A stretch of 64,000 nucleotides of DNA from Mansonella perstans. Its lineage: Eukaryota; Nematoda; Chromadorea; Rhabditida; Onchocercidae. The notes beneath the pieces were generated by a model. That model saw only the letters and a program-made list of their open reading frames with translations. It did not search any database and had not been told where the DNA came from. Shown here piece by piece: positions 13,201 to 31,373 of the stretch. The stretch is from positions 248,001-312,000 of the forward strand of contig JBAMDO010000029.1 in NCBI GenBank assembly GCA_037074765.1. The letters are read 5' to 3'. The first letter of the stretch is position 1. Each line of letters begins with the position of its first letter. A program made the position numbers and the translations under genes.

Positions 13201-14942
13201 TAAAAAATTTATGTAAGCAGTCCGCTAGAAAAGATGTTGTTTTCTCGAAAATTTTAATTTTTTTTCAGTTAAGAATTGCACCAAGTTTATTGGTTCAGAT
13301 TACATGTAAACCAAATACTTTTGATTAGAATGCATATTTCTATGAATTTGAAGAGCATTTCTCTGTACCGCATACATAATAAAATTTTTTCCCGCTATCA
13401 AAAACCATTGAAGGTCAATAGTTCATCATTATCTTATTAAGTATTCTAATTTATTGCTGGATTTCAGTGTTCCGATCTAAAAAAATCCTTACTTTTCAGG
13501 GCTGAAATCTTTCCAAACGACAACAGGAATGTCTGTAGGGACAAAGTATTATTTAATTATTGAAAGAAAATGAAAAAATCACCGATTGATAGCAGTATTA
13601 AATATGAAATTGAATAGTAGCAGTAATGACCGCTATCGGTGAACATATCTGCTCTCTGGCTAATCGCAATGAACATAAGAACTGCATTGATGAAATCAAT
13701 AAAGGACCATTGAACTAGCAGTCTGCTTAACCAAGAAGTTTATTAACTTCTTAATTATGAGGTTCAGCGAAATTCCAAACTTTCCCAATAACTTTCATTC
13801 CCAGTTTTATCTGATCAGACTTGAACAACTTCAAATGATAAACTATCAGATGAATATGTGAAATATCTCAAATACTTCCCAAGTTTGAAAGAACATGTAT
13901 GTAAAAGTATCACAATGTTATAAAATGCAAAACCGATGAAAACAGAAATGTGGAAAATTTGCCCATCGAATCTTCCATCTTTATTAATTTTTGAGCTTTT
14001 TTATTAACTATATCAGAGAAGAGAAAATTGGCATTGTATTTTCTGATAAGTTATAAGTTTTAATATAAAATCTACTGCTAATATATTAAGTGTTACCATT
14101 TGGTCCATTTACTCATTCATCTGTTAACAAAAGTTTACTCTGGGGATATGGTAAAATGTATTGATAAATTTCAATTTATAAAAAAAAATTAATAAACTCG
14201 AAAATTTTCGGAATTCCCGTTATGAATCTCAACAACTATGCTTTATGCCATCAAACTAATAATTTCAGTTTCACCAGTCGTAAAATAGAATTACGACTGT
14301 ACTCAAATAAAAGAACCATTTTGTTAATGAATAGTTTTTATATATTTTCGCATACTGACTGTTTACACTTTATCCAGAGAAAAAATCTGCACTTTATCCA
14401 CAGAAATTGTTTTATATAATACATTAAAGTAACTAAAGATTTTCCATTGATCTCGCTCCAAAAGTCAGAAAAAGAGATGTTCAAAACAAAAAAATTTCAA
14501 ATACGACTAGAGCTATTCCACAGCACAATAACAAGCATACTTCATTAAAAACCTAAGAAACAAGGCGAAATACTAAAAAATGGCTTTTTTTCTTAGAATA
14601 ATTCAGATTCAATTATCAGTGAAGCTGCTTTGATTTACTGTGATTAAAACTGCCTACAGATATTTCTAATTAATCGACTTCTATTTTTCATAGTTCTATC
14701 TCTTTTCACAATATGCGGCTTTTAAAATCAAATGAAAAATTGTATCGACAAATTTAAATTTTCTGCTTTCACAAGAAGAGTACAGCTGATCTAGACAAAC
14801 AATTTTCAATAGAAACCAGACACTATAGGAATCCATAGATTGTTAAAAAGCTTGATTTTGACATTATACCCTGATCAAAAAACATAAAAAGACCAAAAAG
14901 ATGATACAACTGCTTTTTTAAACTTGCAATTACATTAGTTCT

Positions 14943-21300
<6,358 letters not shown>

Positions 21301-21362
21301 GCGCAACTTCTTAGCCTTTTCTTTTTCTGAACTTTGCTATTTTTTATGACCATTCAAATGAC
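21301..21362 (-). promoter_or_regulatory. Paraplegin 5' UTR with overlapping upstream ORF
   Basis: An acceptor (ATATTTCAG) ends at 21363, so the mRNA leader is 62 nt in this model. An out-of-frame ATG at 21353 opens a short frame (MVIKNSKVQKKK...) that runs across the true start at 21300 and stops just after the first splice junction (G|GC TGA). Such a uORF would be expected to lower initiation at the main ATG. Confidence 0.5.
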
Positions 21363-21878
21363 CTGAAATATTATAACATCAAATCATCAATTAATATTAG
21401 GGGAAGAGTCTAGTTATCTATATTGATGTAAATATTATAACTAAATGTGTCGGATGCTCGTACTTGCGTAATACGTATGACATGTAACATGTAACACGTA
21501 ACACGTAACACGCAAGAAGTCTATCAAGAAACATTCGTTAATTACATGGCTGTTTCGCTCGAAGAAATAATATCATGGCGACGAAAAAAGTGAACATGTC
21601 GTTAGCCTCCATATCCATAGTCACTTTCTAACTTTCAATTTTCAATTTGAAATTGAATATGAAATTAAAACAATCAAATAATTAAATGAATACCTGTCAG
21701 GATTCACACTGATTATCCCGTGATTAGCCTGCTGGTATTTTGCGGTTTCAATCTTATTAGTTTTAAGTTCTTTTTTTTTAAACTTTGACTTCAATTTTTT
21801 TTTTTAAACTTTGATTTCAATTTAGTTACAGATGATGCACTGAGGTCTTTAATCAAAACATTAAATTTTATTTACAGC
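21363..21878. promoter_or_regulatory. Divergent intergenic region between paraplegin and BOLA1
   Basis: The two genes are head to head, about 510 bp between their 5'-most acceptors, so a shared bidirectional promoter is likely. At about 21484-21513 there is a short tandem array of GTAACATGTAACACGTAACACG type. No TATA box or known nematode element is clear. Confidence 0.5.
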
Positions 21879-22923
21879 ATGTTGTTGACTAAAAGAATTA
21901 TTCATACTTGTGCTGTATGGCGTGGGCCTGTGAAGGATCGAATTTTACAAAGGCTTCAAACGGAATTTAAGGTTTTATTTTTTTTGTAATAGTAAAAATA
22001 AAAGCATTAAATTAATTTCCAGCTAAGTGGAAAATTTTATTTCGCTTAAGAAGATGATGGAATTAATAAGGTTGGAATTTAGCGAATTAATTTCACTTAA
22101 ATAGTTTTCAGTTCATAACAAGATAAAAAAATTTTTAATTTTATATAAATTAAATACAAAATGTACTGTTTATATTAATGGCATTAATGTAAATTTTTTC
22201 TCTTTGAAAAGTTCTTCTATCTTATGTTAACATAAGTTAATTATTAATTGGATATGATAAGATAGTATAGTTATTTTAGCCTACTCATTTGGAAGTAGAA
22301 TGTGAAAGCCCGAATCATGCAAACTGGAATGACGATGAAAGGCATTTCTATGTCCAGATTGCATCCAAAAATTTTGAAGGATTATCAACCGTACAGGTAA
22401 GAATGAATGTTACAATTTTAGCAATGGAATTACTACAGTAATTTAAAATTTTTCATTTGTTGGGAATTTTATTCTAATTATTATAAAAGAATTGAAGTTT
22501 TATCTGACCGTCTAGGTGTATTTAAAAGCTTTCAATTTTTTAAAAGCTCGGTGTATTATATTTATAGTAAATATTTATAGTATATTTATAGTAAAAGTAA
22601 AAATTAGTAAAAGTTAAAGTATTTCGAGCTAGTTTACTCTTCATCTAGAGTGAAACATCGCCGATGCATGCATTTACGGATTCATCAAATTCATTAGACA
22701 GTTCACGTTACATCAGTTCTTATATTTTCCGATATGAGCTAATAAACTGGTTTTTCTTGTGTTGTAGATGCATCGTCTTGTCAACAGTTGTTTACGTGAA
22801 GAACTGGCAGGACCAGTACACGCTCTTCGTATCGACGCTTACGCGACATCACAGTTCAATAGTGAATCGCCAACGACTCCACCAAAATGCGCTCATATTC
22901 GTGCAAGACGTTTCTCCGAATAG
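21879..22923 (+). CDS. BOLA1: BolA-like protein 1 (mitochondrial Fe-S maturation)
   Basis: Three exons (21879-21971, 22280-22396, 22768-22923), 121 aa. The N-terminus MLLTKRIIHTCAVWRGP is basic and hydroxylated like a mitochondrial presequence. The BolA domain follows: ILQRLQTEF, PTHLEVECESPNH, then HFYVQIASKNFEGLSTVQMHRLV and EELAGPVHALRI. The FEGLS...HRLV...EELAGPVHAL pattern matches BOLA1 better than BOLA2 or BOLA3. His72 in MHRLV is the invariant BolA histidine, known in the family to help bind a [2Fe-2S] cluster with the monothiol glutaredoxin GLRX5. A TTTACAG acceptor lies 1 nt before the ATG. The nearest plus-strand AATAAA is at 23206, about 280 nt past the stop. Confidence 0.95.
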
Positions 22924-24150
22924 TACTATGCGATTTTTAAAAGCATTCAAATAAGAGTTGATAATGTTCAGTGGAGCATGTATGTATAAATTTGATAGGC
23001 TAGACTAGTGATTTCTGACTAATGGTCCGCAGACCTAAAATATACTACGCGACAGTAGCTCAATGAGAAAACAGACTAAAGTTTTGATTATAGTTCGTTT
23101 TCGAATTGGCAGAATTTATTATTCCAAATCTAAAAAGATTAAAAATCATGAGATTAGAAAATACTATTCTGTATTTCGAAGTTAACTGTGTTGCTGTGAA
23201 ATATAAATAAAAAAATTGCATAAAGACAGTATTGCGTAAAGGTTTCAAGCTGAGACTTTATTGGACATTATCTTCACTTGGATATTACATGTATTGGAAC
23301 CAGCAAAACATGAATAATTCAGTGAAAAATTGAAAAATTTATGAAAACATGAAAAATTCAGTAAAGCATGAATAATTTTGATAGTATTTATAGTTTGCGA
23401 TACTAATTGATAATTACAATATTGCGAATATCTTTGAAAGTTCAATGTATTATTTGCTACCGCTTTAACCGGTATTGATTTTGATTTTTAAAAAAATTTT
23501 AAAATTGAAGGTTTTAAAAAAAAAACACTTTAATTGTCCTTGTAATGAATGTCTTTTATAAAGATAATCTAATTGCGATAGTTAATGATAAAAGTACCAA
23601 AAAATATTCCAACTCGTAATATAAATTATCTTGATCAAAGAGATCGAAAAGTATTTCAACTGGTAATTATGTCTTTATCTAATTATTATTATCAGCCATT
23701 TCTTCCGGGCATTATGTAAAATTGTCCAGTGAGTGGGATCGGTCTAAATGTCGACAAGAAGATGATGTGAGACAGCTTTAGTTCATAACGCTCCCTATTG
23801 AAGTTTCTAGAATATTTTGTAGTATCTGCTTGGGAGATATGGTTGGAAGCATTTGTTTTGCGGTGTAAGTAGGGTATGGTGTTTGGAAGCATCTGTTTTG
23901 CGGTGTAAGTAGGGTATGGTGTTTAGAGATAAGGAGAAGTGATAAGTGATATGCTCACTGATAATTTATCATCCAATGTTTTATGTTCATTCTGAATCAT
24001 ACAAGTTGTTCATTAAATTCCTCATTCTTCAACAATTCTCAAAACAATAAACTTTTTGTTTCCATTGGATATTCTATCGTTCCTGCTAAATCGCTAATAA
24101 ATAAAAGGAATTCATTTAATTATGATTGCTTAAATTTAATTAATTTCTAG
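22924..24150. other. Intergenic region between BOLA1 and GHITM
   Basis: About 1.2 kb between two same-strand genes. It holds the BOLA1 3' flank, an A/T-rich stretch with short CATGAAAAATTCAGT-type repeats (about 23305-23380), a 40-bp tandem duplication (23843-23922) and presumably the GHITM promoter. No exon is seen. Confidence 0.6.
23843..23922. repeat. 40-bp tandem duplication
   Basis: Two adjacent copies starting TTGGAAGCATTTGTTTTGCG and TTGGAAGCATCTGTTTTGCG; one substitution separates them. Their similarity implies a recent duplication. Confidence 0.9.
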
Positions 24151-24152
24151 CA

Positions 24153-27100
24153 ATGTTGTCGAGACTGGTCTGCGATTCATCATCACTGCGACTAACCAAC
24201 AATGTACCAATAGCTTTTCGATACTTTTCAAAAACGACTTATAATACGATGCGATATGCTGGACGTCGAGCTACCGGAGGAGTTAGTGAAATTAAATTTG
24301 AAAATTGAAAATATAATAAAATGTAATTTATCGTCATAGTTTATTGCAGCTAAATATTATGTATGAATTTTCGGATGATTACTACAATTCAAATGGCTAT
24401 TATTGTAGTTTAAATTTTAAGCAATATTTTTATCTTTTTTTTTTTTTTTTTTTACTACTATTAGTGTTTAATTGAATCCATGCCATCTTTATTATTGTTC
24501 CATTATTGCAACTTAAATTTTTCTCATTATCATAACATACTTAGTCATCTTAGAACTTGTCAAGAGCTAAACGCCATTAATTTTTTCAGGGTTACGGTGT
24601 TGGAAGCATTACGCGTACGACTCTAAAGGAACGCCTTATGGGGCCTACTACAGGAAAACGTTTGTTGAAAATTTTATTCTTGAGATTTTTTTGTACTTAA
24701 ATTTAGTCGTATTTTTTCATGTTTGTTTATTTTTTTAAATTATTCTAGCATTTATGTATGGAAGTGCAGCTGTAGCTGGGGCATCATTGCTTGGAATCGG
24801 TGCGCTTTGCTATTATGGATTGGGTCTCTCGAAAGAAGGTCAGAGCATCTTAGTGCAATCGGGGTTAGCCTTTTTCTATGCAAGTAGTTTTTCCTGCATT
24901 GTATCTGCCGTTATTTGAAGTGCGAAATCTAAATAATTGTTTGCGCTTTAATTTTCGATCGTTTGATTTCTTCAGTTTATTTATTTATATTTATTTTCTG
25001 CGTTTGCGGCAATTTTTTTTTTAGGGAAATCAGCAAGGAGTCTCTACCTCCTTTAAAAATTTTTGAAAAGCAAAGTAGTTGTGCTTTCTGTAGCCGTGCT
25101 GCGATCTTTGCTAAAGATTTTGACGATTAAATGTTGTTTCTATGTTGATGTCGTCGTCTTCCTTACTCAAGTTTCGAAGGCCTAGGGCTTCTAACTTTTC
25201 TGAAAATACAGAAAATTAAGATAGTTTGATGGAAGAAGGAGGACTGCAGGAATTGCAAATAATATTGATGAATGCAGTTAATTAAAAACTGGGAACATTT
25301 TTTGGCCGTCTGAGATAGCATTTATTTAGAACTTGGCCGACATATGTTCGTGATCGTATAAAGGCAACATACGGATATCTGTTTGCATCTGTTGGGATAA
25401 CAGCAGCTTCAGCTCTGGTAGCTTCAAGATCGTTTCAGATTTCGCGTTTGATAACAGGAGTAAGCTCATCTTTATCTACCTGTCTTCCAGATATGGCTCT
25501 ACAGTAAATAAAAATCCCCCTGACCTTATCTACAGAATTTTTAAAATACTATCGTGGGCAAGTGGTATTTTATGATTAAGAAGAGTTTGTCCCAAATGCT
25601 AAATCTATTTATGTAGTTCAGCAATCCTAGCATAATTCAACAATTCACGGAGTTATTACTTCTGGTAGTCTACACCACTAAAGCTTACACATTGGTACAG
25701 TATAATAGCAGATTAAATCTAGTTTTGTGGTTTGCATAGTGAACCATAGCTTAAGTTTCAAGACAAAAAATATTTAGGAAATTTTCCACTCGAGATTCAG
25801 ACAATCCTCGTAAGTAATATTTTCATTATGATAAAGTAAAATAAAAAGAACATAGAATATAAAGAGGATAAATATACAGGATATTGAGCAACTAGTGAGG
25901 CTGACTTGACGAAAATAAAATTTATACTTCGTTCTTTTACTTATTATTTTCCAATTTAGTCGCCATTCATCTCAATGGCAGCTGTAATGGCAAGCAGTAT
26001 CGCAGTGTCATTAATCGATTACGACAATACGTTACTAAAACATGCAGCTTGGATTCTGCATGCAGGCTTAATGGGTGCATTTCTAGGGCCAGTATGTTTG
26101 ATGAATGGTCCCTTAGCTATACGAGCTGCTTGGTATACTGCTGCTATCGTCGCAGGTATTTTCTTACCTGGGTTTACAAACTTTTTATCTTTAAATGGAA
26201 ATAAAATATAGATCATTGTAACGATTTTTATTAATTTTACGTAATAGTTGAAGAAAGTGAGGCATCATATGGCTAATGATTATTTAGCGTGATCATTCCT
26301 CACTTTCACTGATTCCGATTTCACAAAATTGTGTGAGCAATAAAAAGGTTATGCCATTACGTTTTGGATTTTACAATACTCTAGTGATTTTACTGTCATA
26401 TAATTACTGGTGTTATTGCGGTTTGAGTGTTTTAGAACTTTCTTTGAAATTTCTTTTAAATAAGTTTTCAATTCATAGAATTTCAGGTTAAGTTAATTGT
26501 TGTCACCAAACTATATATGAAAAAAATTTAACCGAGAATTTTCAGGGCTGTCAACAATTGCTTATACAGCGCCTTCTGAAAAATTCCTGATGACAGGAGG
26601 GGCTTTAGCTATGGCTTTTGGTGTTGTTTTTGCATCATCAATTGGATCTTTATTTCTTCCTCCAACATCTGCTCTGGGTGCAAGTATGTTTCGTGGATTC
26701 TTTTTTGTAAAGTTAGCTTTCAGAGCTAGAATAAACTGAAAGCTTTCGATTACTATTAAATGAGTTGTATATTCACTTTGGGTTGAAAAATAAATTGATA
26801 TTTTTAGGTCTGATGTCGATCTCCATTTATGGCGGTCTCATTCTCTTTTCACTGTTTTTGTTGTTTGATACACAACTTGTTATCAAACGAGCACAGATGC
26901 ATCCAATCTCGGGCACAAGTGAAGAGCAAATCTACAAAGCGGGGTATTACGGTAATATTGGTAATGGATATTATGATGTTGCTACACCAAAAATGCGTCG
27001 ATTTGATCCGATCAACGCGTAAGTTTGTTTCATTTGACCTATACCTCAAAAGTTGGATAGTATTATTTGCAGTATGTTATGTGGATAAGATAACTAAGTG

Positions 27101-27313
27101 CAAATAGCATATAAACACAGGTTTTTCTTTCTCTATTAATCTTAAAGAGCTAATATTTTTTTTCATAGGTTGAAGCATAATAAAAGTTGATTTGCTCATT
27201 TAGGTCATCATACATTAAATTTCAGACAGCTGTCCATTTACACAGATGTTTTGAACATTTTTATTCGACTGGCAACAATCATGATGGGCATGCAGGGTGG
27301 AAGAAAAAGATAA
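24153..27313 (+). CDS. GHITM: Growth-hormone-inducible transmembrane protein (TMBIM5)
   Basis: Eight exons (24153-24281, 24590-24659, 24749-24863, 25330-25459, 25960-26155, 26546-26683, 26808-27018, 27226-27313), 358 aa with all phases consistent. A basic N-terminus suggests mitochondrial import. About eight hydrophobic segments follow: ~70-90, 119-139, 152-168, 177-195, 199-219, 231-252, 261-281 and 333-350. Hallmarks of the mitochondrial Bax-inhibitor-family member are WPTYVRDRI, GPLAIRAAWYTA, LSTIAYTAPSEKFL, SLFLPPTSALGA, LLFDTQLVIKRA and IYTDVLNIFIRLATIM. Asp280 and Asp337 match the conserved acidic pair. Human TMBIM5 is described as an inner-membrane Ca2+/H+ exchanger that also interacts with the m-AAA protease. 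Relative to the human protein there is an insertion of about 20 residues (~295-320, rich in Tyr and Gly). A TTTCTAG acceptor lies 2 nt before the ATG. Confidence 0.95.
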
Positions 27314-28825
27314 TTGGCTTTACATTATTTTATTATATTACTGGTAAAGTATCACGCAGTCATGTCATACCTGTAGAAATCCTTATGATAACTAGAGATC
27401 GTTTTCTGAGCAGTGATTATAGATTTTGTAGAAGTTTTTTTGTGTAACTATCCTTTTTTACTTTTCTCAAAAGTGATATCCATGGACAAATTTTGCTGTT
27501 GGGGATCCTTCCATTTTGACAAGTGATACTAAGTACTAACATGTCCCTCAATTTTTCATAAATTTAGCACATCTCAGTCATAAAACTGTTCGAATGATTT
27601 GTATAGTAGCCCGTACCTGCAGTGAAATAAGTTTTATTATCCAAATCCTCTTTTATTATCCAAAATCTACTTGATTTTTTTTAAATCGAGCTGCTTTTAA
27701 AATCAAAATCGATTCGGATCTTTTTTATGGAATATTGTGAAAAAGATTTTGCTGATAATTTTGTTTGTAAAAACAAATACTGATAATGTGTAAATAAATT
27801 GTAACAAAATTCAAAAGTTCATGACCATATCTGTGTGACATTCTTTGGATTTTGATATGAAGCACCGGTAAATTTTTCATCCGAGTAATGAGTGCTGTGC
27901 TTGTATGATTTTAGAGGTATGGCAAACACTGATCCATGAAATTAATTAGAAAGAGACCTGAGAAATATTCCGTTGGACTTTATGTAAGTTAGTGTTTAGG
28001 ATACGCAGTGTACTCTGGATTACCGTGAAAAGTTAATATGTAATCTCTAATGAGATTAGACTTATTGTTGCTTGTTTGTTTAGTATCCGTGATTCCTTAA
28101 CCTGCAGCTTTTTATTGCAGCAGTTGAATGACAATAGCATAGATTAGTATCACGTTGGATCAGAGCTAAAAAACGTAAACCAGTTTCCCTTTACTTTCTT
28201 TAAATCGAAGAGATGGAAGCGCAGATTCAATTTTTGGATTGAGCATAGATAAATTCAGAGCAGTATATGGCATTTGAATTGATAACAGCTATTTTAGATA
28301 CTTTGCCGAGGAAAAACAAGATAACAAAAAGATACGGCAATAATCATTTAGGCTTTTTCAAAATTATGTATCAATACTTTTCCTTCACTTGTTCTTCCTT
28401 ATTTTAGATGAACCTATTTCTTGTTCATTTTCGATCATTTGTTGAGAAACTTTGTGTTTATTCATGGCTATCCACTAAACAACCCATTTTTTTCTCGCTA
28501 TTATAAACTTTTAACGTATTAATTTAGAAACAAAACATCCTCCGCTTGTTTCTACTCATGACTGCCATCCTTGTGGGTCCATAAATTTAATTTTCGCGGT
28601 ACAACCGTACCAAGTAGTTGGAGACTGCTACTTCATACTTTTTAAATTGCACCGACAAGATCGAAACCGTTTACACAATCTACAAGTTACTGCATTCCTT
28701 ATAGGAATGACGATATCGTATGGCTTGTAGTCATTGTACGATAGTCTATGAAAGTTCACATATGTATATGTATCACTTTTATCTATACATCTATTAATGC
28801 TATTATTATATTGTTATCAAGGCCA
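27314..28825. other. Intergenic region between convergent genes
   Basis: GHITM (+) and the unrecognised coiled-coil gene (-) converge here, so this holds both 3' flanks. A plus-strand AATAAA occurs at 27793-27798. No exon or RNA gene is recognised. Confidence 0.5.
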
Positions 28826-30588
28826 CTATGAATTATCACTTTTAAAATCCTTTAGCGAGCTTTGCGTTTCGCTAGTATCAATAGTTGTTGACTCGGACGA
28901 CATCTTCACAGTTTTCAAACTATCACTAATTGAATTTGTGAAACATTTCATATCTTTGAACATGCGTTGCAGATATCTATTTTCATGGCTTATTTGTAAA
29001 TAACGTTTCATTACTCGACTTTCCAATATATCAATCTTTAATTATGAGAGATTTTATCTTTATGTAAACTTCAAATAATTTTTAGAAATTCTAACAAAAA
29101 ATAAAAATTTAGGCGAACGATTTTTTAGGAATTTTAATAAAAATAAAAAAATCCATTAGTTTGATAATTGTTGTTAATCTGAAAAGATGAATTAAAAGTT
29201 TAAGAACTAGCCAGAAATACCGTACCTCTCGAAGCTCTGTTTCATTGCGTGCAATCCAGTTCAACAAACCACGTTTCAGCCGTTTTGCATACCATCGCTG
29301 ATTTTCCTGAAAATTTAAAGCATTACAATATTCCATAAATAAATTGCTTATTTCGATAAGGTGTGACATGTTTGTTCTTTTTATCGATAAATTTTATAAA
29401 ATTCTACGGTCTAATCAATTCTGGAAAAAAAACAACATTGCATTAGAAATTCATTACTTAATTTTAAAAATATTAGTAATAATAAACAAGACGTTACTAA
29501 CTAATAATAAACAAAACATTACTAATAATAAACAATAATAAAACATTACTAATAATAAACAACCAGTACTTTATCCAAGATACTCTGTAACTTGTTTTCA
29601 TCTCCAACCAAAAATTCAACATAATCAATCAGATCATCGAGTAGATACTGCTCATGGCTAATTCGTGCAGCTGTCAATGAGTCCTCTGGGATCTGTGATA
29701 TTTCGAGATTTCATTTTGATAGAGATTCCTTTCAATGGCTCAAAAATTTGATATTTTTCTATCTCCCAATCAATTAAAAGTATTTAATTAATGAGTTGAT
29801 TAATTAACTTTTTAATCACGCTATATCAGTCACTTTCAGCTTACAAAAGTTTAAGGAAAAGGATGGCAAGAATCAAAGAAAAGGAGCAAAATCATTTAAT
29901 AAATGCTTCAAAACCACTGTTTCCGTTACAAATGCGAAATCATTTAATAAAAAAAAGCAATCCACAGTGTGCTTAGAAGAAATTATCAAATGCCATTCAA
30001 CTTAGGAAGTATAACTAACAATAAATTTCGCATTTGCTAAGGAAACAGTGGTTAGAAACTTTGAAGCACTAAAAATGGTAACGAAATTTCATCCTTTTTT
30101 ATACGAAAAATATAATGCAATAAATTGTTACATTTAATAATTCATTTGTTCGATTTCTACAAGTGGATAATTCTCTTTCCGTCTTTTTTATACGAGCTGC
30201 AATGAGTTTCAATTTTAAATTTTCACTTTAATAATGTATTAGAAATTTTGTTAATTTCGTTGAAGTCTTCCACTTCAATTACCTTAATCTTTCTTTTTAA
30301 TCTGTACAATCTATAAAGTGTTTGAGTTAATATTTGATCAAAAGAGTTTGAGTTAATATTTGATCAAAAGAATTTGAGTTAATATTTGATCAAAAGGGTT
30401 TTTTGAGTTAATATTTGATCTGAAATTGTTAACAATTCACCAAGAATTTGCTTTAAAATACAGTCACGTGTTGGATCTTCTGGAAATGTTTCATTTGACA
30501 CTGATGGCCTTACTCTTGCATTCAAATTGAAATGCACCCGAGCATGACGTCGTCCTATCACCCGAGCTCGCCCTCGTATATTTTGCAT
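28826..30588 (-). CDS. Unrecognised small coiled-coil protein
   Basis: Exons, 5' to 3': 30588-30441, 29685-29570 (acceptor uncertain), 29306-29226, 29035-28826; about 184 aa. I do not recognise the family. The N-terminus is Arg-rich (MQNIRGRARVIGRRHARVHF). The middle and second half are strongly helical and charged (LLDDLIDYVEFLV, WYAKRLKRGLLNW, ETELREIDILESRVMKRYL, NRYLQRMFKDMK), and the tail is Ser/Thr-rich and acidic. Exons 2 to 4 join cleanly in phase 0. The exon 1-2 junction is the weak point: the donor CTTG|GTGAAT is phase 1, while the best-looking acceptor, CACAG|ATCCCAG, is phase 0. I used the weaker acceptor CCCAG|AGGAC, but a missed small exon is possible. An acceptor lies 9 nt before the ATG. 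Heptad-like repeats suggest an oligomerising or scaffold protein. Confidence 0.65.
29472..29562. repeat. AT-rich tandem array of ACTAATAATAAACAA units
   Basis: Several imperfect copies of ACTAATAATAAACAA and AAAACATTACTAATAAT lie in the intron just beyond the donor of exon 2 of the coiled-coil gene. Confidence 0.75.
29852..30100. mobile_element. Foldback (inverted-repeat) element, MITE-like
   Basis: Inner arms 29904-29940 and 30023-30068 are near reverse complements; the left begins TGCTTCAAAACCACTGTTTC. A second, outer match (AAAAGGATG near 29858-29866, CATCCTTTTT near 30090-30099) extends the inverted structure to about 245 bp. It lies within intron 1 of the coiled-coil gene. No transposase is present. 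A target-site duplication is not obvious. Confidence 0.55.
30320..30423. repeat. 26-bp tandem repeat, 4 copies
   Basis: The unit GTTTGAGTTAATATTTGATC plus six A-rich bases repeats at 30320, 30346, 30372 and, with extra T residues, 30398. It lies just past the modelled end of exon 1 of the coiled-coil gene; the last copy lies next to the open frame of that exon. Confidence 0.9.
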
Positions 30589-30597
30589 TTTTCAATT

Positions 30598-31332
30598 CTA
30601 AAATATACATTAATAATTTGATAAAGTTCACACAGATAAATAAACTTTGAAAGCTGTACTAAGTAAGCTAATTAAAGAAATAGTAAGTGAATTGATTTAA
30701 TTTTAATATAATCCAAATAACATCAATTAATCAATTGTTATAACCATAAGTCTCACCAAATGTTGCCGTTTGGTGTGAATCATAACACCAAAATAAATAT
30801 CATCACTAAAATATTACTGTTAAAAATACTTCTCAACCGAATGACATAATTTTTTTTTTAATGAAATAATTTTTTTTATGCTATAATTTGACTTTTGCAT
30901 ATATATCATTTTTCAAAACATTCTTTCTGGGTTCACTGATTCGTCGAATTGTCAAATTTCTACATTTTTTTTTTCCCCAAAACTCGATTAGTAACATGAT
31001 TTGCTATAAATATTAAGATTGAAAAGGTAAATTTATGAGTAAATTTGTAAATTTATTGAAAAGATAAACTAAAAAGTAAAAGGTAAAGATAGATTTGCTA
31101 TTGAAATATAGTTCAAAATTGATCTGAATCCTTTCCCTTGATTTATCTCCATCTAACCCATCTAAATGACTTGATAATTGATGGGGAGGATTGAAGATTT
31201 TCATGCTGTTACCGTGTCTTTATCAGTTACGTCTCTAAATTGTTGATGTAGAAGTCTATGGTTGTTGTTATTACTTTTATTTTAAGTTATAAGTGATTAT
31301 TGTTAATACTTTTGTTAGTGAAGTAATTTCAG
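30598..31332. promoter_or_regulatory. Divergent intergenic region, coiled-coil gene and SAYSD1
   Basis: The coiled-coil gene (-) and SAYSD1 (+) start about 0.8 kb apart. The stretch probably contains both promoters. It is very A/T-rich, with T runs near 30850-30875 and 30965-30975. No specific element is recognised. Confidence 0.45.
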
Positions 31333-31373
31333 CACTGTTCGTTACAACAAATTTTTATTGGGACAATAAGAGT

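Larger units (their letters stand above)
4607..14942. other. 10.3 kb gene-poor region
   Basis: No intact gene is supported. The region holds long T and A runs (about 6790-6821 and 8082-8109), several short direct repeats listed separately, and isolated open frames without homologous motifs. The right end (just below 14943) is the 3' flank of paraplegin. Three weak fragments with protein-like reading frames (8240-8314, 9563-9770, 11467-11676) are treated as findings, not genes. Confidence 0.5.

Noticed and set aside
27187..27447. 86-codon plus-strand frame over the last GHITM exon
   Set aside because: Out of frame with the phase-2 join that gives QLSIYTDVLNIFIRLATIM and a stop at 27313.
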